Shown here piece by piece: positions 39,191 through 46,824 of a stretch of 64,000 nucleotides of DNA. The notes beneath the pieces were generated by a model. That model saw only the letters and a list, made by a program, of their open reading frames with translations, searched no databases and had not been told where the DNA came from. The stretch comes from Lachnospiraceae bacterium (lineage in GTDB: Bacteria > Bacillota > Clostridia > Lachnospirales > Lachnospiraceae). The DNA is taken from assembly GCA_910574285.1 (NCBI GenBank), contig CAJTAL010000005.1, positions 105,879 to 169,878 on the forward strand. Reading direction: 5' to 3'. The stretch's first letter is position 1, and every line of letters starts with the position of its first letter. A program made the position numbers and the translations under genes.

Positions 39191-39262
39191 ACCACTTCAC
39201 ACCACTTCTCACCACTTTCTACCACTTGCATTCATTGTAAACTACTTTTTTCTCGATTTCAA
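39191..39262 (-). promoter_or_regulatory. mraZ promoter and MraZ operator repeats
   Basis: Minus-strand promoter TTGAAA (39257-39262), 17-bp spacer, TACAAT (39234-39239). Just downstream are four AGTGGT direct repeats at exact 10-bp spacing (39191, 39201, 39211, 39221 on the plus strand as ACCACT). This matches the period of known MraZ boxes, so the cluster is probably autoregulated from here. Confidence 0.85.
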
Positions 39263-39401
39263 GTCTTTTTTCACTTTTGGGGAATTTGCACAGAACGTAC
39301 GTTTTTTGATATTTTAATATGGAATCCCGCCTTAAAACTACGACACAAAACGACAAATCTCTACCTGTACCGACATACTACCGCTTAAAAAAGAGAAAAA
39401 A

Positions 39402-39497
39402 AGGCTGTCGCAAAACCCTCATTCCACACAATATATAGTATGTCAGCAATAGCTTTCACAATATATATTGTAGGAATGCTGTGTTTTGCAACAGCCT
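39402..39497. mobile_element. MITE-like 96-bp palindromic element
   Basis: Terminal inverted repeats AGGCTGTCGCAAAAC (39402-39416) and GTTTTGCAACAGCCT (39483-39497), one mismatch, with nested inner palindromes ATTCC/GGAAT and CAATATAT/ATATATTG. No coding capacity. The GGCTGTxGCAAAA end resembles the ends of some transposases' elements in Firmicutes (recollection, not searched). Alternatively a large terminator for the membrane protein gene region. Confidence 0.6.
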
Positions 39498-39629
39498 CTC
39501 AAAAATTTTCGCCTTTTTGCCAGCCGTCTCATTCATTACTGCTTATTTGCCAGCCGTCAGCTTTTCTTGCTGTACCGGCATCATAATCATTCAAACATGG
39601 GTCAGACTCATATTCCGCAGATATACCCT

Positions 39630-39884
39630 TTACTCTGCCGCCCCGCTCACTCCTTCAAGTTCTGACTGTAAGCCGGTCAACGCACTATAATCAATCTGCG
39701 CCTCTTCCTTCGGCTTTCTTGATTCATAAGTGCTGTATGCGGAAAACCCGATCCATCCAATCAACGCAAGCCCGATAACTCCAACCGCACATTGCCGAAG
39801 GATATTCCTGGTCTTTTCTTTCTTAACACTCTGCTTACGATTTGCTTTTTCCTTTTTATATCTATCTACTTTCTCCTGACTCAT
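39630..39884 (-). CDS. Small single-pass membrane protein
   Basis: 84 aa from ATG 39884 (AAGGAGTTTTGG upstream). A highly basic cytosolic N-terminus (QEKVDRYKKEKANRKQSVKK) is followed by one membrane helix (about 34-54) and a short acidic tail. Function unknown. Its own transcription unit between the mraZ promoter and degV. Confidence 0.65.
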   Translation of the reverse strand: MSQEKVDRYKKEKANRKQSVKKEKTRNILRQCAVGVIGLALIGWIGFSAYSTYESRKPKEEAQIDYSALTGLQSELEGVSGAAE

Positions 39885-40102
39885 CTTCCAAAACTCCTTC
39901 TCAAAATTATTGTAGAATCTTATTCCTTCATAACCTACAGGCAATCGAGTAGGAAAGATTTTTCCCTACTCGCCGCGCGCCCCGCCTTAGCGGCATACTT
40001 CTTCTGTACAGAGCTGCGCATAAAGAACTACTGCTCACCGATCTATCGATAAACAGTATCCTTAAAAGATTTTCTTCCGCTATTCTACCACAATCCTGAA
40101 AA
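39885..40102. other. Intergenic region with hairpin upstream of the small membrane protein
   Basis: Contains the perfect 8-bp stem CGAGTAGG / CCTACTCG (39946-39953, 39965-39972), followed by a GC-rich stretch. On the minus strand it lies after degV and may terminate it. No coding region seen. Confidence 0.45.
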
Positions 40103-40942
40103 TTATACAACTACTATTATACCGCCATCTGCTGCATACATACTGCTGATGCCTGCCGTATCCAGAATCAGGATCTCTTTAAACGCAGCCTTCTCTTTCA
40201 GCATATCCCGCACATACTCTGCCCTCTCTCTGCAATTACAGTGAGAAATTGCCAGTTTCTTTTCTTCTGGATTCTTCATACCCTTCATCACTTCATCTGT
40301 AAGCTTCGCCAATGCTTTCTTGATCCCGCGGGCTTGTCCTAATTGCTGAATATTCCCCTCCGGTGTCGCCCCCATAACAGGCTTGATATTCAGCGCCGTT
40401 GCCATAACTGCCTTCATGCCCTTGAGCCTGCCGTTCTTCCTCAATGTCTCCAGTGTCTCCAGGACAAAATACGTATTCTGACTGTCAATATATGCCTCTA
40501 CGGTCTCGACTATCTGATCGAATTCCATCCCTTCCTCTTCACATTCCGCAATCTTCATTGCAATCAGTGTCTCACCGATAGAAGCAGACCGGGAATTAAA
40601 CACATAGATATCTTTCTCACCGTACTCTTCATGATACAGATTCTTTCCCAGAACCGCACTGTTATAGGAACCGCTTAACTCTGCCGACAACGTCACCGCA
40701 TACACATGGTCTGCGCCGCAATGATATCCTTCCATATAGCATTCCGGAGAAGGGCAGGAAGACTTCGGCGCCTCCGGCGACGCTGCTACCCTCTTCAGGA
40801 ACTCCGCCTGGTCGAATGTCTCATCATCAATAATATGATATCCCTGAACATCAATTTCCAACGAAGCCGTCTCAAAATTTCCTGAAGCTTTCATCTCATC
40901 CGTTAATTCTCCACAGCTATCTACAATTATCTTATAACTCAT
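40103..40942 (-). CDS. DegV family fatty-acid-binding protein
   Basis: 279 aa. IIVDSCGELTDEMKA at the N-terminus, SSCPSPECYMEGY, AVTLSAELSGSYNSAVLG and RKNGRLKGMKAV are the DegV signatures. Members bind fatty acids and serve as FakB subunits handing them to the kinase FakA. The initial DSxxDL motif is changed to DSCGEL. Expressed alone. Confidence 0.93.
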   Translation of the reverse strand: MSYKIIVDSCGELTDEMKASGNFETASLEIDVQGYHIIDDETFDQAEFLKRVAASPEAPKSSCPSPECYMEGYHCGADHVYAVTLSAELSGSYNSAVLGKNLYHEEYGEKDIYVFNSRSASIGETLIAMKIAECEEEGMEFDQIVETVEAYIDSQNTYFVLETLETLRKNGRLKGMKAVMATALNIKPVMGATPEGNIQQLGQARGIKKALAKLTDEVMKGMKNPEEKKLAISHCNCRERAEYVRDMLKEKAAFKEILILDTAGISSMYAADGGIIVVV

Positions 40943-41061
40943 GTCATTCCTCCCGGCATGCCGACATCTACATTATCGTGGCATGTCATTTACTTCCATA
41001 ATATGTAGTTTTAAATACTACATGACAATCATATCATATTTATGCCGGAAAGAAAAGTTTT

Positions 41062-42246
41062 TTATTCACTAATTTTAATTCTTCTGGACACTCCTAAAGC
41101 GATTCCTATCTCTGTCATCAAAAACAAGCTTGCCGTTCCTCCATAACTGATGAAGGGCAGCGTTATTCCGGTTGTAGGAATCAGATTGGTCACGACGGCA
41201 ACATTCAGCACCACCTGCAGCGCAATATGCGCAAAAATTCCGGTTGTAATAAGGGACCCATACATATCCGGCGCATTCTGGGCGATAAACATCAGACGAT
41301 ATAACAGGAGACCAAAGAGTACAAAGACCATGATCACTCCAAATACTCCTAATTCCTCACATATAATAGAAAGAATCATATCATTCTGAACTTCCGGAAT
41401 CACCATCTTCTGCGCACTGTTTCCCAATCCTTTCCCAAAGAATCCTCCTGATCCGACTGCATATAATCCCTGCATAACCTGATATCCACCTTCTGACGTA
41501 TGTTTTTCAGGATTCAGCCATACAAGAATCCTCCGCATACGGAAATTCGAACTGTCCTCAAGCACCGTCCCTAAGACCTTCACTCCCGCCAGCAGAACTA
41601 CTGCTCCCGCCGCCACGATCGCCACGAATGGTTTTGTCTTCGGATGAACTACAAATACCATAATGCAGGTAATCCCCATCACGATCACCGCCGTACTCAG
41701 ATTCTCTGTAATGAACAGGATACAGCCTGCCGGAACAAGCCCCCATAAAAGAACCTTTCGGATTCCCTGCCATGTCCTGACCTCATTCCCCATACTGCAG
41801 ATCAAAACGGGAATGAATAATATTACCGCGATCTTAGTAATCTCCGACGGCTGAAGCTGCTGGTTAAACGGAAGCATAATCCATCTCCTTGCTCCATTAA
41901 CTTTTATGCCCAGGGGCGTCCGTACGAGCGCCATCATGAAAATCGAGAAAAAATACAGCATCCGCGCCCTTTTGAAATAAATGTGATAGTCAATCCGGGC
42001 TACGACATACATGACAATAAAGCCCATCCCGTAGAAGACAATCTGGCGCTTAAAATAATACATACTGTCTCCCTGCGTGACCAGCGCACTGTACGCACTG
42101 GTGCTGTATAACATCACCAGCCCAAAACAGATCAGGGATATTAATACAGTAAGGAGATTATAGTCAAAAAAATGAATGATCCGAGCTCTTCGCTTTGCTT
42201 TTACTTTTCCGGGTTTCGACCGTCTTATTTCCTGATTCCTTGTCAT
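41062..42246 (-). CDS. Second SEDS family protein (FtsW/RodA/SpoVE)
   Basis: 394 aa from ATG 42246. A basic cytosolic tail precedes about ten membrane helices. NGARRWIMLPFNQQLQPSEI, PEVQNDMILSIICEELGVFG and TTGITLPFISYGGTASLF are SEDS motifs. A glycan polymerase acting with a class B PBP. As the window has two PBPs and two SEDS proteins, this one may be the sporulation SpoVE or a second FtsW; it lies next to the cotJ operon but divergently. Confidence 0.92.
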   Translation of the reverse strand: MTRNQEIRRSKPGKVKAKRRARIIHFFDYNLLTVLISLICFGLVMLYSTSAYSALVTQGDSMYYFKRQIVFYGMGFIVMYVVARIDYHIYFKRARMLYFFSIFMMALVRTPLGIKVNGARRWIMLPFNQQLQPSEITKIAVILFIPVLICSMGNEVRTWQGIRKVLLWGLVPAGCILFITENLSTAVIVMGITCIMVFVVHPKTKPFVAIVAAGAVVLLAGVKVLGTVLEDSSNFRMRRILVWLNPEKHTSEGGYQVMQGLYAVGSGGFFGKGLGNSAQKMVIPEVQNDMILSIICEELGVFGVIMVFVLFGLLLYRLMFIAQNAPDMYGSLITTGIFAHIALQVVLNVAVVTNLIPTTGITLPFISYGGTASLFLMTEIGIALGVSRRIKISE

Positions 42247-42340
42247 CTTATCTACACTCCCATCGTATCTATTATACTCATATACTTTCGCAAAAACAAC
42301 CTGAAAAGCGCTGAAATTACGCACCATTTTTTCAAATCCC

Positions 42341-42348
42341 CATACTAT
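42341..42348 (+). promoter_or_regulatory. Candidate sigma-E -10 element upstream of cotJ
   Basis: CATACTAT at 42341-42348 matches the sigma-E -10 consensus (CATACAnT type); the -35 match upstream is weak. It lies 36 bp ahead of cotJA. cotJ operons are sigma-E dependent in Bacillus, which supports the call. Confidence 0.4.
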
Positions 42349-42383
42349 GTTATTGCAAACGTTCTATGGAAGGAGATGCACAT

Positions 42384-42674
42384 ATGCCGAATTATCGTTA
42401 CCATACACCCGACTATATGCGTCGAAACGGCTGCAGCAGGCCGGCACAGCCGCAAGCGCCTGTACCATGTACCGAGCCTGTATCCGAACCTGTATGCTGC
42501 AGCAATACCAATGAATATGATGAACTAAGCAGTATGCCGCTTGCCATGGCCTACGTTCCCTGGCAGGAATGGCAGAATATCTACGAAGCAGAGAAAGGAT
42601 TTCATCGAGGAACTATCTTCGAAGAATTAGATAAGCCGTTCAAAGGAATTATGATGGGAGGCTGCTGCAAATGA
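42384..42674 (+). CDS. cotJA: Spore coat associated protein CotJA
   Basis: 96 aa from ATG 42384 (GGAAGGAGATGCAC upstream). A Cys/Pro-rich N-terminus is followed by the conserved CotJA core LAMAYVPWQEWQNIYEAEKG and GTIFEELDKPFKG. Part of the mother-cell spore coat operon cotJABC. Stop overlaps the start of cotJB by 4 bp. Confidence 0.93.
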   Translation: MPNYRYHTPDYMRRNGCSRPAQPQAPVPCTEPVSEPVCCSNTNEYDELSSMPLAMAYVPWQEWQNIYEAEKGFHRGTIFEELDKPFKGIMMGGCCK

Positions 42675-42940
42675 CAGAAAACAAACCAAACCGACAGGAG
42701 TTATTAGAATGGATCAACGTAGTCAGCTTTGCCGTAGATGATGTCAAACTGTTCCTGGATCTGCATCCCTGTCATCAGGAAGCGCTGGAATATTTTGACG
42801 AATTCAAGAAGCAACGGGTCCACGCGCTGAAAGAATATGCCAAATTCTTTGGTCCTCTGACCCTGGACACCGCCTGCACCCCGGCAGAATATTGGTGCTG
42901 GATTAACGAACCATGGCCATGGCAGGAAGGAGGATGCTAA
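42671..42940 (+). CDS. cotJB: Spore coat protein CotJB
   Basis: 89 aa. Conserved pattern VSFAVDDVKLFLDLHPCHQE, YFDEFKKQRVHALKEYAKFF and WCWINEPWPWQEGGC, which is the CotJB family. Overlaps cotJA and ends 3 bp before cotJC. Complete and apparently functional. Confidence 0.95.
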   Translation: MTENKPNRQELLEWINVVSFAVDDVKLFLDLHPCHQEALEYFDEFKKQRVHALKEYAKFFGPLTLDTACTPAEYWCWINEPWPWQEGGC

Positions 42941-43092
42941 TATATGTGGAATTACGAGAAACGACTGCAATACCCGGTAAAAATCACACAGACCAATCCA
43001 AAGATCGCTCAGGTGATAATATCTCAGTTTGGCGGACCTGACGGAGAACTCGCTGCATCCATGCGGTATCTGTCACAGAGATATTCCATGCC

Positions 43093-44802
43093 TTATAAGG
43101 AAGTGACTGGAATCCTAACGGATATCGGTAGTGAAGCCTCTGAAATGTTCCTTTCAGAGGCTAACGCTTTTTTTAACTGTCCGCCCTGTGGACAGTTTAT
43201 GCTGCCCGCAACCGTATAGCTCCATTTAAGAGGAAGTAGATTCAGATATACATCTATGTTCTCTCTGTCGTTAATCACCATTTTGTCAAGTAGCTGTGTG
43301 TAAAATTCATCCTCGTACTCAATGCCACCGATAAGCTCGTTCACGGCGTTTTTAATGTCCTCCATCAGTTCCTTTTGCTTCGTAATTACAACTTGCTGTT
43401 TTTCCATGCTTTCCACCATAGGTTTCAAACTGTCGATTTCAGCATCGTATTTTGCCCTAAGAGCCGTAAATTCATCACGGTCGATATCGCCGCTTGTGTA
43501 AAGGTCAATCAAATCAGTGCGTTTTTTCTGTGCCGCTTCAATTTTATCCTCCAGAGTATTTGTATCTGCACCTGTCATATCCAGTGAAATCACCTTGTTA
43601 ATCGTCTTAATCAAGTTATCCGCTATTTTCTGGCGGTCAATGGTGAGCTGTTTGCAGACAAGATACATAATGTGGATGGCTTCTTCGTTGCGGATGCTTG
43701 TTCCAGAGCAGCCCACTTGGTTCCCTGCTTTGTCGATGTGGGGGCTTCCGTGTTTTGCTCCCTCAAAACAACGCCATGCCTTATACTGGCTTCCATCTTT
43801 TCGGGTTCTGTATCGGGCAACATAGCTTGCCCCGCATCTGCCGCATTTGATTTTCCCAGAGAATGGATAGCGGTTGCTGTGTTTTGCCTTGCCCTCCTGC
43901 GAAAGCGATTTTGCATCCAGAATGCGGTTTGCCTTATCGAAAAGCTCACGGGAGATAATCGGCTCGTGGTGGTCTTTGAGGATGACAAATTCCTCCTGCC
44001 CGAGGTTTACTTTCTTTTCATGGGATAGGAAGTCTGGCGTAAAAGTTTTCTTCTGCACTAAGTCACCGCAGTATTTTTCATTGCGTATCACCCGTAAAAT
44101 GACGGTATTGCTCCATTCTTTCACACGCATGGGATTTATGCCCTCCTCCCGAAGCTCACGGGCGATAACATGGGTGCCTTTGCCCTCGTCCACGAACTTG
44201 CGGAAGATAAGACGGACGATTTTCGCCCCATCTTCATTGATGGTCATTTTGCCGTCTTTTACATCATAGCCGAGCATACTGCGCCCGAATACAACGCCTT
44301 GTTCCATCTGGCGTTTCTGCCCCCATTTCACACGTTCGGAAGTCTTGCGGCTTTCCTCCTGTGCGATAGAGGACATAATGGCAAGGCGAAGCTCTGCATC
44401 GCCGTCCAAGGTGTTGATGTTGTCGTTTAGAAAGATAACGCCCACTCCGTGCTTTTTGAGGTCACGAGTGTAGAATATGCTGTCAAGGGTATTTCTCGCA
44501 AAACGGGAGATTTCTTTTGTGATAATCAAATCGAAATCACCGTTTTTGGCACACGCAATCATGCGGTTGAATTCTTTTCTCTTTTTTGTGTTCGTTCCAG
44601 AGATACCCTCATCAGCAAATATGGCATAAAGCTCCCAATCGGGATTACGCTCGATATACTGGCGGAAATATCGCTGCTGGCTCTCAAATGAATTTGCCTG
44701 GTCGTCATTGTCTGTGGAGACCCGGCAGTATGCGGCAACTCTCTTTTTCACATTCTGTATTTTTCTCTCTTGATTGAGGGTTTCGTATTTATCTATTGAC
44801 AT
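43093..44802 (-). CDS. Large serine recombinase of element 1
   Basis: 569 aa from ATG 44802 (GGGAAAGGAGCTATTC upstream). Resolvase domain with catalytic Ser in AAYCRVSTDNDDQANS, ADEGISGTNTKKRKEF and the EISRFARN motif; then the recombinase domain, a zinc ribbon (CGRCGASYVARYRT... with two later Cys) and a coiled coil (about 430-500). Large serine recombinases integrate and, with a directionality factor, excise elements. The last 11 residues (PISVRIPVTSL) are encoded by antisense cotJC DNA left of the junction, so the C-terminus depends on the integrated state. Confidence 0.95.
   Translation of the reverse strand: MSIDKYETLNQERKIQNVKKRVAAYCRVSTDNDDQANSFESQQRYFRQYIERNPDWELYAIFADEGISGTNTKKRKEFNRMIACAKNGDFDLIITKEISRFARNTLDSIFYTRDLKKHGVGVIFLNDNINTLDGDAELRLAIMSSIAQEESRKTSERVKWGQKRQMEQGVVFGRSMLGYDVKDGKMTINEDGAKIVRLIFRKFVDEGKGTHVIARELREEGINPMRVKEWSNTVILRVIRNEKYCGDLVQKKTFTPDFLSHEKKVNLGQEEFVILKDHHEPIISRELFDKANRILDAKSLSQEGKAKHSNRYPFSGKIKCGRCGASYVARYRTRKDGSQYKAWRCFEGAKHGSPHIDKAGNQVGCSGTSIRNEEAIHIMYLVCKQLTIDRQKIADNLIKTINKVISLDMTGADTNTLEDKIEAAQKKRTDLIDLYTSGDIDRDEFTALRAKYDAEIDSLKPMVESMEKQQVVITKQKELMEDIKNAVNELIGGIEYEDEFYTQLLDKMVINDRENIDVYLNLLPLKWSYTVAGSINCPQGGQLKKALASERNISEASLPISVRIPVTSL
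43127..43130. repeat. attL core of element 1
   Basis: GGTA shared with 58758-58761. Left flank is cotJC (codons Asp-Ile-Gly), right flank is element DNA that starts with a hairpin terminator. Also within the last codons of the recombinase gene read on the other strand. Confidence 0.85.
43135..43174 (+). terminator. Strong terminator just inside the left end of element 1
   Basis: Perfect 11-bp stem AGCCTCTGAAA / TTTCAGAGGCT with a 6-base loop, followed by AACGC and seven Ts (43168-43174). It begins 5 bp inside the element and would stop cotJ transcription coming from the left. On the other strand it is recombinase coding sequence. Confidence 0.85.
43175..43197. repeat. Second dyad at the left end of element 1
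   Basis: Perfect 8-bp stem AACTGTCC / GGACAGTT immediately after the terminator T run. Could be a recombinase-binding arm of the attachment site. Confidence 0.5.
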
Positions 44803-44843
44803 AAGAATAGCTCCTTTCCCGACAAAAGCCTTGTCGTATTTTA

Positions 44844-44898
44844 AGTATAGTTTCATAGAGGTATGTTGTCGAATGTGCAAATTTTGAATTCGCACATT
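44844..44898 (-). promoter_or_regulatory. Recombinase promoter and 12-bp dyad operator
   Basis: Minus strand: TCGACA (complement of 44867-44872), 17 bp, TATACT (44844-44849), a good sigma-A promoter for the recombinase. Directly upstream is AATGTGCAAATT / AATTCGCACATT (44872-44883, 44887-44898), an inverted repeat with one mismatch that abuts the -35 and could bind a repressor or activator. No sporulation-type promoter was found here. Confidence 0.6.
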
Positions 44899-44942
44899 TC
44901 TTCATTGATTGAGTAGCGATGGTTCACTGAACATATGTAAAG

Positions 44943-44964
44943 AGCCAAGCGTTTAGGCTTGGCT
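44943..44964 (-). terminator. Hairpin at the end of the SHOCT-like small gene
   Basis: Perfect 8-bp stem AGCCAAGC / GCTTGGCT overlapping the 3' end of the small gene, followed on the minus strand by CTTTACAT. Confidence 0.55.
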
Positions 44965-45153
44965 GCGGTTGTTCTTGCTGTATTGCTTTTCTATTTCCTC
45001 GATACAATGCTCATACTGCGAGTGTGTCAATAGTTCTCTTTTTTTCAGAGAAGCAAGTATTGACTTTTGAAATTGCAGATAAAACGCTGTATGTTCCTGT
45101 TCTGTGATTTGCGGAGCAGGCTCTCCGACATAGACAAACTCACGACACTTCAA
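44953..45153 (-). CDS. Small SHOCT-like protein
   Basis: 66 aa. The C-terminal half (LKKRELLTHSQYEHCIEEIEKQY) follows the SHOCT pattern (short helical segment with Gly/Leu turn), which is common in small proteins next to serine recombinases in clostridial elements. The role is unknown. The start is an ATG with GGTGGTG upstream. It lies ahead of the recombinase in the same direction, with a hairpin between. Confidence 0.6.
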   Translation of the reverse strand: MKCREFVYVGEPAPQITEQEHTAFYLQFQKSILASLKKRELLTHSQYEHCIEEIEKQYSKNNRSQA

Positions 45154-45212
45154 TCATCAACACCACCTCGCTATATAGTATTCATTAGGGTTTGTACGAT
45201 ATAACGGGATGG

Positions 45213-45521
45213 TTAGTCCTTTTTGGAGATGCCGATGCTGATAGCCAAGGCATCATCTACCAATGACATCAAACGCCTGTCAAAAGTACCGATGTACTCT
45301 TGCAGGCGTTGTTTATCAAGTGTCCTTATCTGTTCAAGCAGGATGATGGAATCTTTTTCAAGGCATTCATAGCCTTTTGCGATGATGTGGGTGGGGAGCT
45401 TTGCTTTGACGTGTTCCATGCCCGTAATTGCTGCCACAATGACCGTAGTGCTGTGCTTGTTTCCTTTATCATTGGAGATGATAAGTACGGGTCTGTGTTT
45501 GCCGCCCTGCTCCGAGCCAAA
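45213..45521 (-). pseudogene. MazF/PemK-type toxin fragment lacking its N-terminus
   Basis: In one frame the sequence reads [35 protein letters not shown] and [20 protein letters not shown], a MazF/PemK core with its usual C-terminus. The family start (RRGDIYYADLSPV type) is absent: the frame has a stop (TGA) about 12 codons before the core and no ATG. A shorter product from GTG 45437 would lack the active-site loop. No MazE partner was seen. Confidence 0.7.
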
Positions 45522-45660
45522 GGAAAACAGGCAAAGGGTTTTATCCCTTCACCTGTTTCCATACTCAGAAGCTATAAGTAGCCCCTAAAAATCAAAAGTT
45601 TTTTAATGCAAGGCGGATTTTTTCAATCGCCCTGTCAATGGAACTATTCATATAAAGAAC

Positions 45661-45703
45661 AGAGCCGATGAACCTGTGATTATCTCACTTGTTCATCGGC
45701 TCT
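45661..45703. repeat. Repeated hairpin, copy A
   Basis: Perfect 13-bp stem AGAGCCGATGAAC / GTTCATCGGCTCT with a 17-base loop holding its own short stem. Nearly the same outer stem occurs at 52497-52539. Lies 51 bp past the stop of the C45 hydrolase gene and is followed on the minus strand by TTCTTTATAT, so it may act as its terminator. Confidence 0.75.
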
Positions 45704-45753
45704 GCATCTATGTGTCTGGCTTTGTGATGACTGTTACTCGTAAATTCTTTGCT

Positions 45754-46821
45754 TTAATCAATGTTTCCTGCCTGCCCTCTCATTTTTAAGTCATGCAGTC
45801 GGTTGTCCATCATAAATTTCTTTTTTCTTGGGTCGCCCTCCGCACGGTAAACAGTTAAGCTTTCTAAGTCAAATACGGAACTCCAAACCGTTTCAAAATC
45901 CGGCTCATTGTCATACTGACACATAAAGCCATAATCGCCCTTTAAAAGCTGCTTGGTGGTTTCGATATAATCCTCTTTTATCCGTCCCGAAGCAAAACTG
46001 TCCATGACAACTTGATACCGTTTATTAGAATCATAATCATCTCCATTTGCATCATCATATGGTTTCATTTCATCGGATGTAAAACTGTTGACAGTACAAA
46101 TAATTCTGCCATCATCAAAACTTTCTGCATCTCGGATTTTTTTCATGGATGACGTACATTCAACCACTTTCATATCACCGCTTTTATCTGCAAGCAAAAT
46201 ATTACAGTTAGATGCGATTGGAAGTTCCATAAGTAAAGAAACCGCCTGCACCGTATTATATGATTTTTCAAGCAGATACCGCACGATGAAACAGGAATTA
46301 AATCCCGCCTGTATCTTATCAAGGCTGGTCATTACAAAAGTCATTGCAACCGCAAGACCATGTTCATTTATTCCCTCCTCCCCGTTAATAAAAGAGGATG
46401 TCGTAATTTGAAATCTATTTCCATTCTTCGGGGCATAGATTTCACTTTTGCTCCCCTCCCGCAGATAAGGCGGCAAGTCATTGTTTCTGCCATATAGGAT
46501 TCTTCCGCCCTTTCCATATGCGAAAGCAGTACATCCTCGAACGGGGGCGGGAATATTATTCTCCAAGTTATACATACAGCATCCCATACATAGCATCCAA
46601 GAAGCAAAACGCAGATAATCCGCACCTATGGCGTCGCTCACCCCTCTGATTTCCTCGCATACCTCTGGAAAATATTTTCTTAATGCCGCTTCGCTCCGTT
46701 TCCCATGTTCCAGTTGAAATTCATCCAAATGGAGAGGGAAAGAAACTTGATATTTTTTGAATATCTTTCCACGCTTCACACCCATTTCATAATGGTCGCC
46801 CTTTAACCTTAAATGATACAC
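45754..46821 (-). CDS. C45-family acyltransferase/amide hydrolase (AAT-like Ntn hydrolase)
   Basis: 355 aa. Candidate nucleophile Cys97 in VRGCTAFAYGKGGRILYGRN, followed by the Asn-Asp of RNNDLPP, and FINGEEGINEHGLAVAMTF, which fits the acyl-CoA:6-APA acyltransferase fold. Such enzymes mature by self-cleavage before the Cys and hydrolyse or transfer acyl groups on amides such as beta-lactams or N-acyl peptides. Substrate here unknown. Directly follows the AraC regulator (3-bp gap), probably in one operon with it. Confidence 0.82.
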   Translation of the reverse strand: MYHLRLKGDHYEMGVKRGKIFKKYQVSFPLHLDEFQLEHGKRSEAALRKYFPEVCEEIRGVSDAIGADYLRFASWMLCMGCCMYNLENNIPAPVRGCTAFAYGKGGRILYGRNNDLPPYLREGSKSEIYAPKNGNRFQITTSSFINGEEGINEHGLAVAMTFVMTSLDKIQAGFNSCFIVRYLLEKSYNTVQAVSLLMELPIASNCNILLADKSGDMKVVECTSSMKKIRDAESFDDGRIICTVNSFTSDEMKPYDDANGDDYDSNKRYQVVMDSFASGRIKEDYIETTKQLLKGDYGFMCQYDNEPDFETVWSSVFDLESLTVYRAEGDPRKKKFMMDNRLHDLKMRGQAGNID

Positions 46822-46824
46822 CGT

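Larger units (their letters stand above)
42944..43219 (+). pseudogene. cotJC: CotJC N-terminal fragment, interrupted by element 1
   Basis: Codons 1-62 are an intact CotJC N-terminus (MWNYEKRLQYPVKI... to TGILTDIG); the gene enters foreign DNA at GGTA (43127-43130) and the frame then adds 29 unrelated residues to a stop at 43219. CotJC is a ferritin-like manganese-catalase family coat protein; the iron/manganese-ligand region that follows this point is at 58,758. Joining at GGTA gives ...TDIG-TEELAHMEM..., the family sequence exactly. Whether this is a lost gene or a reversible split is the main question of the window. Confidence 0.95.
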
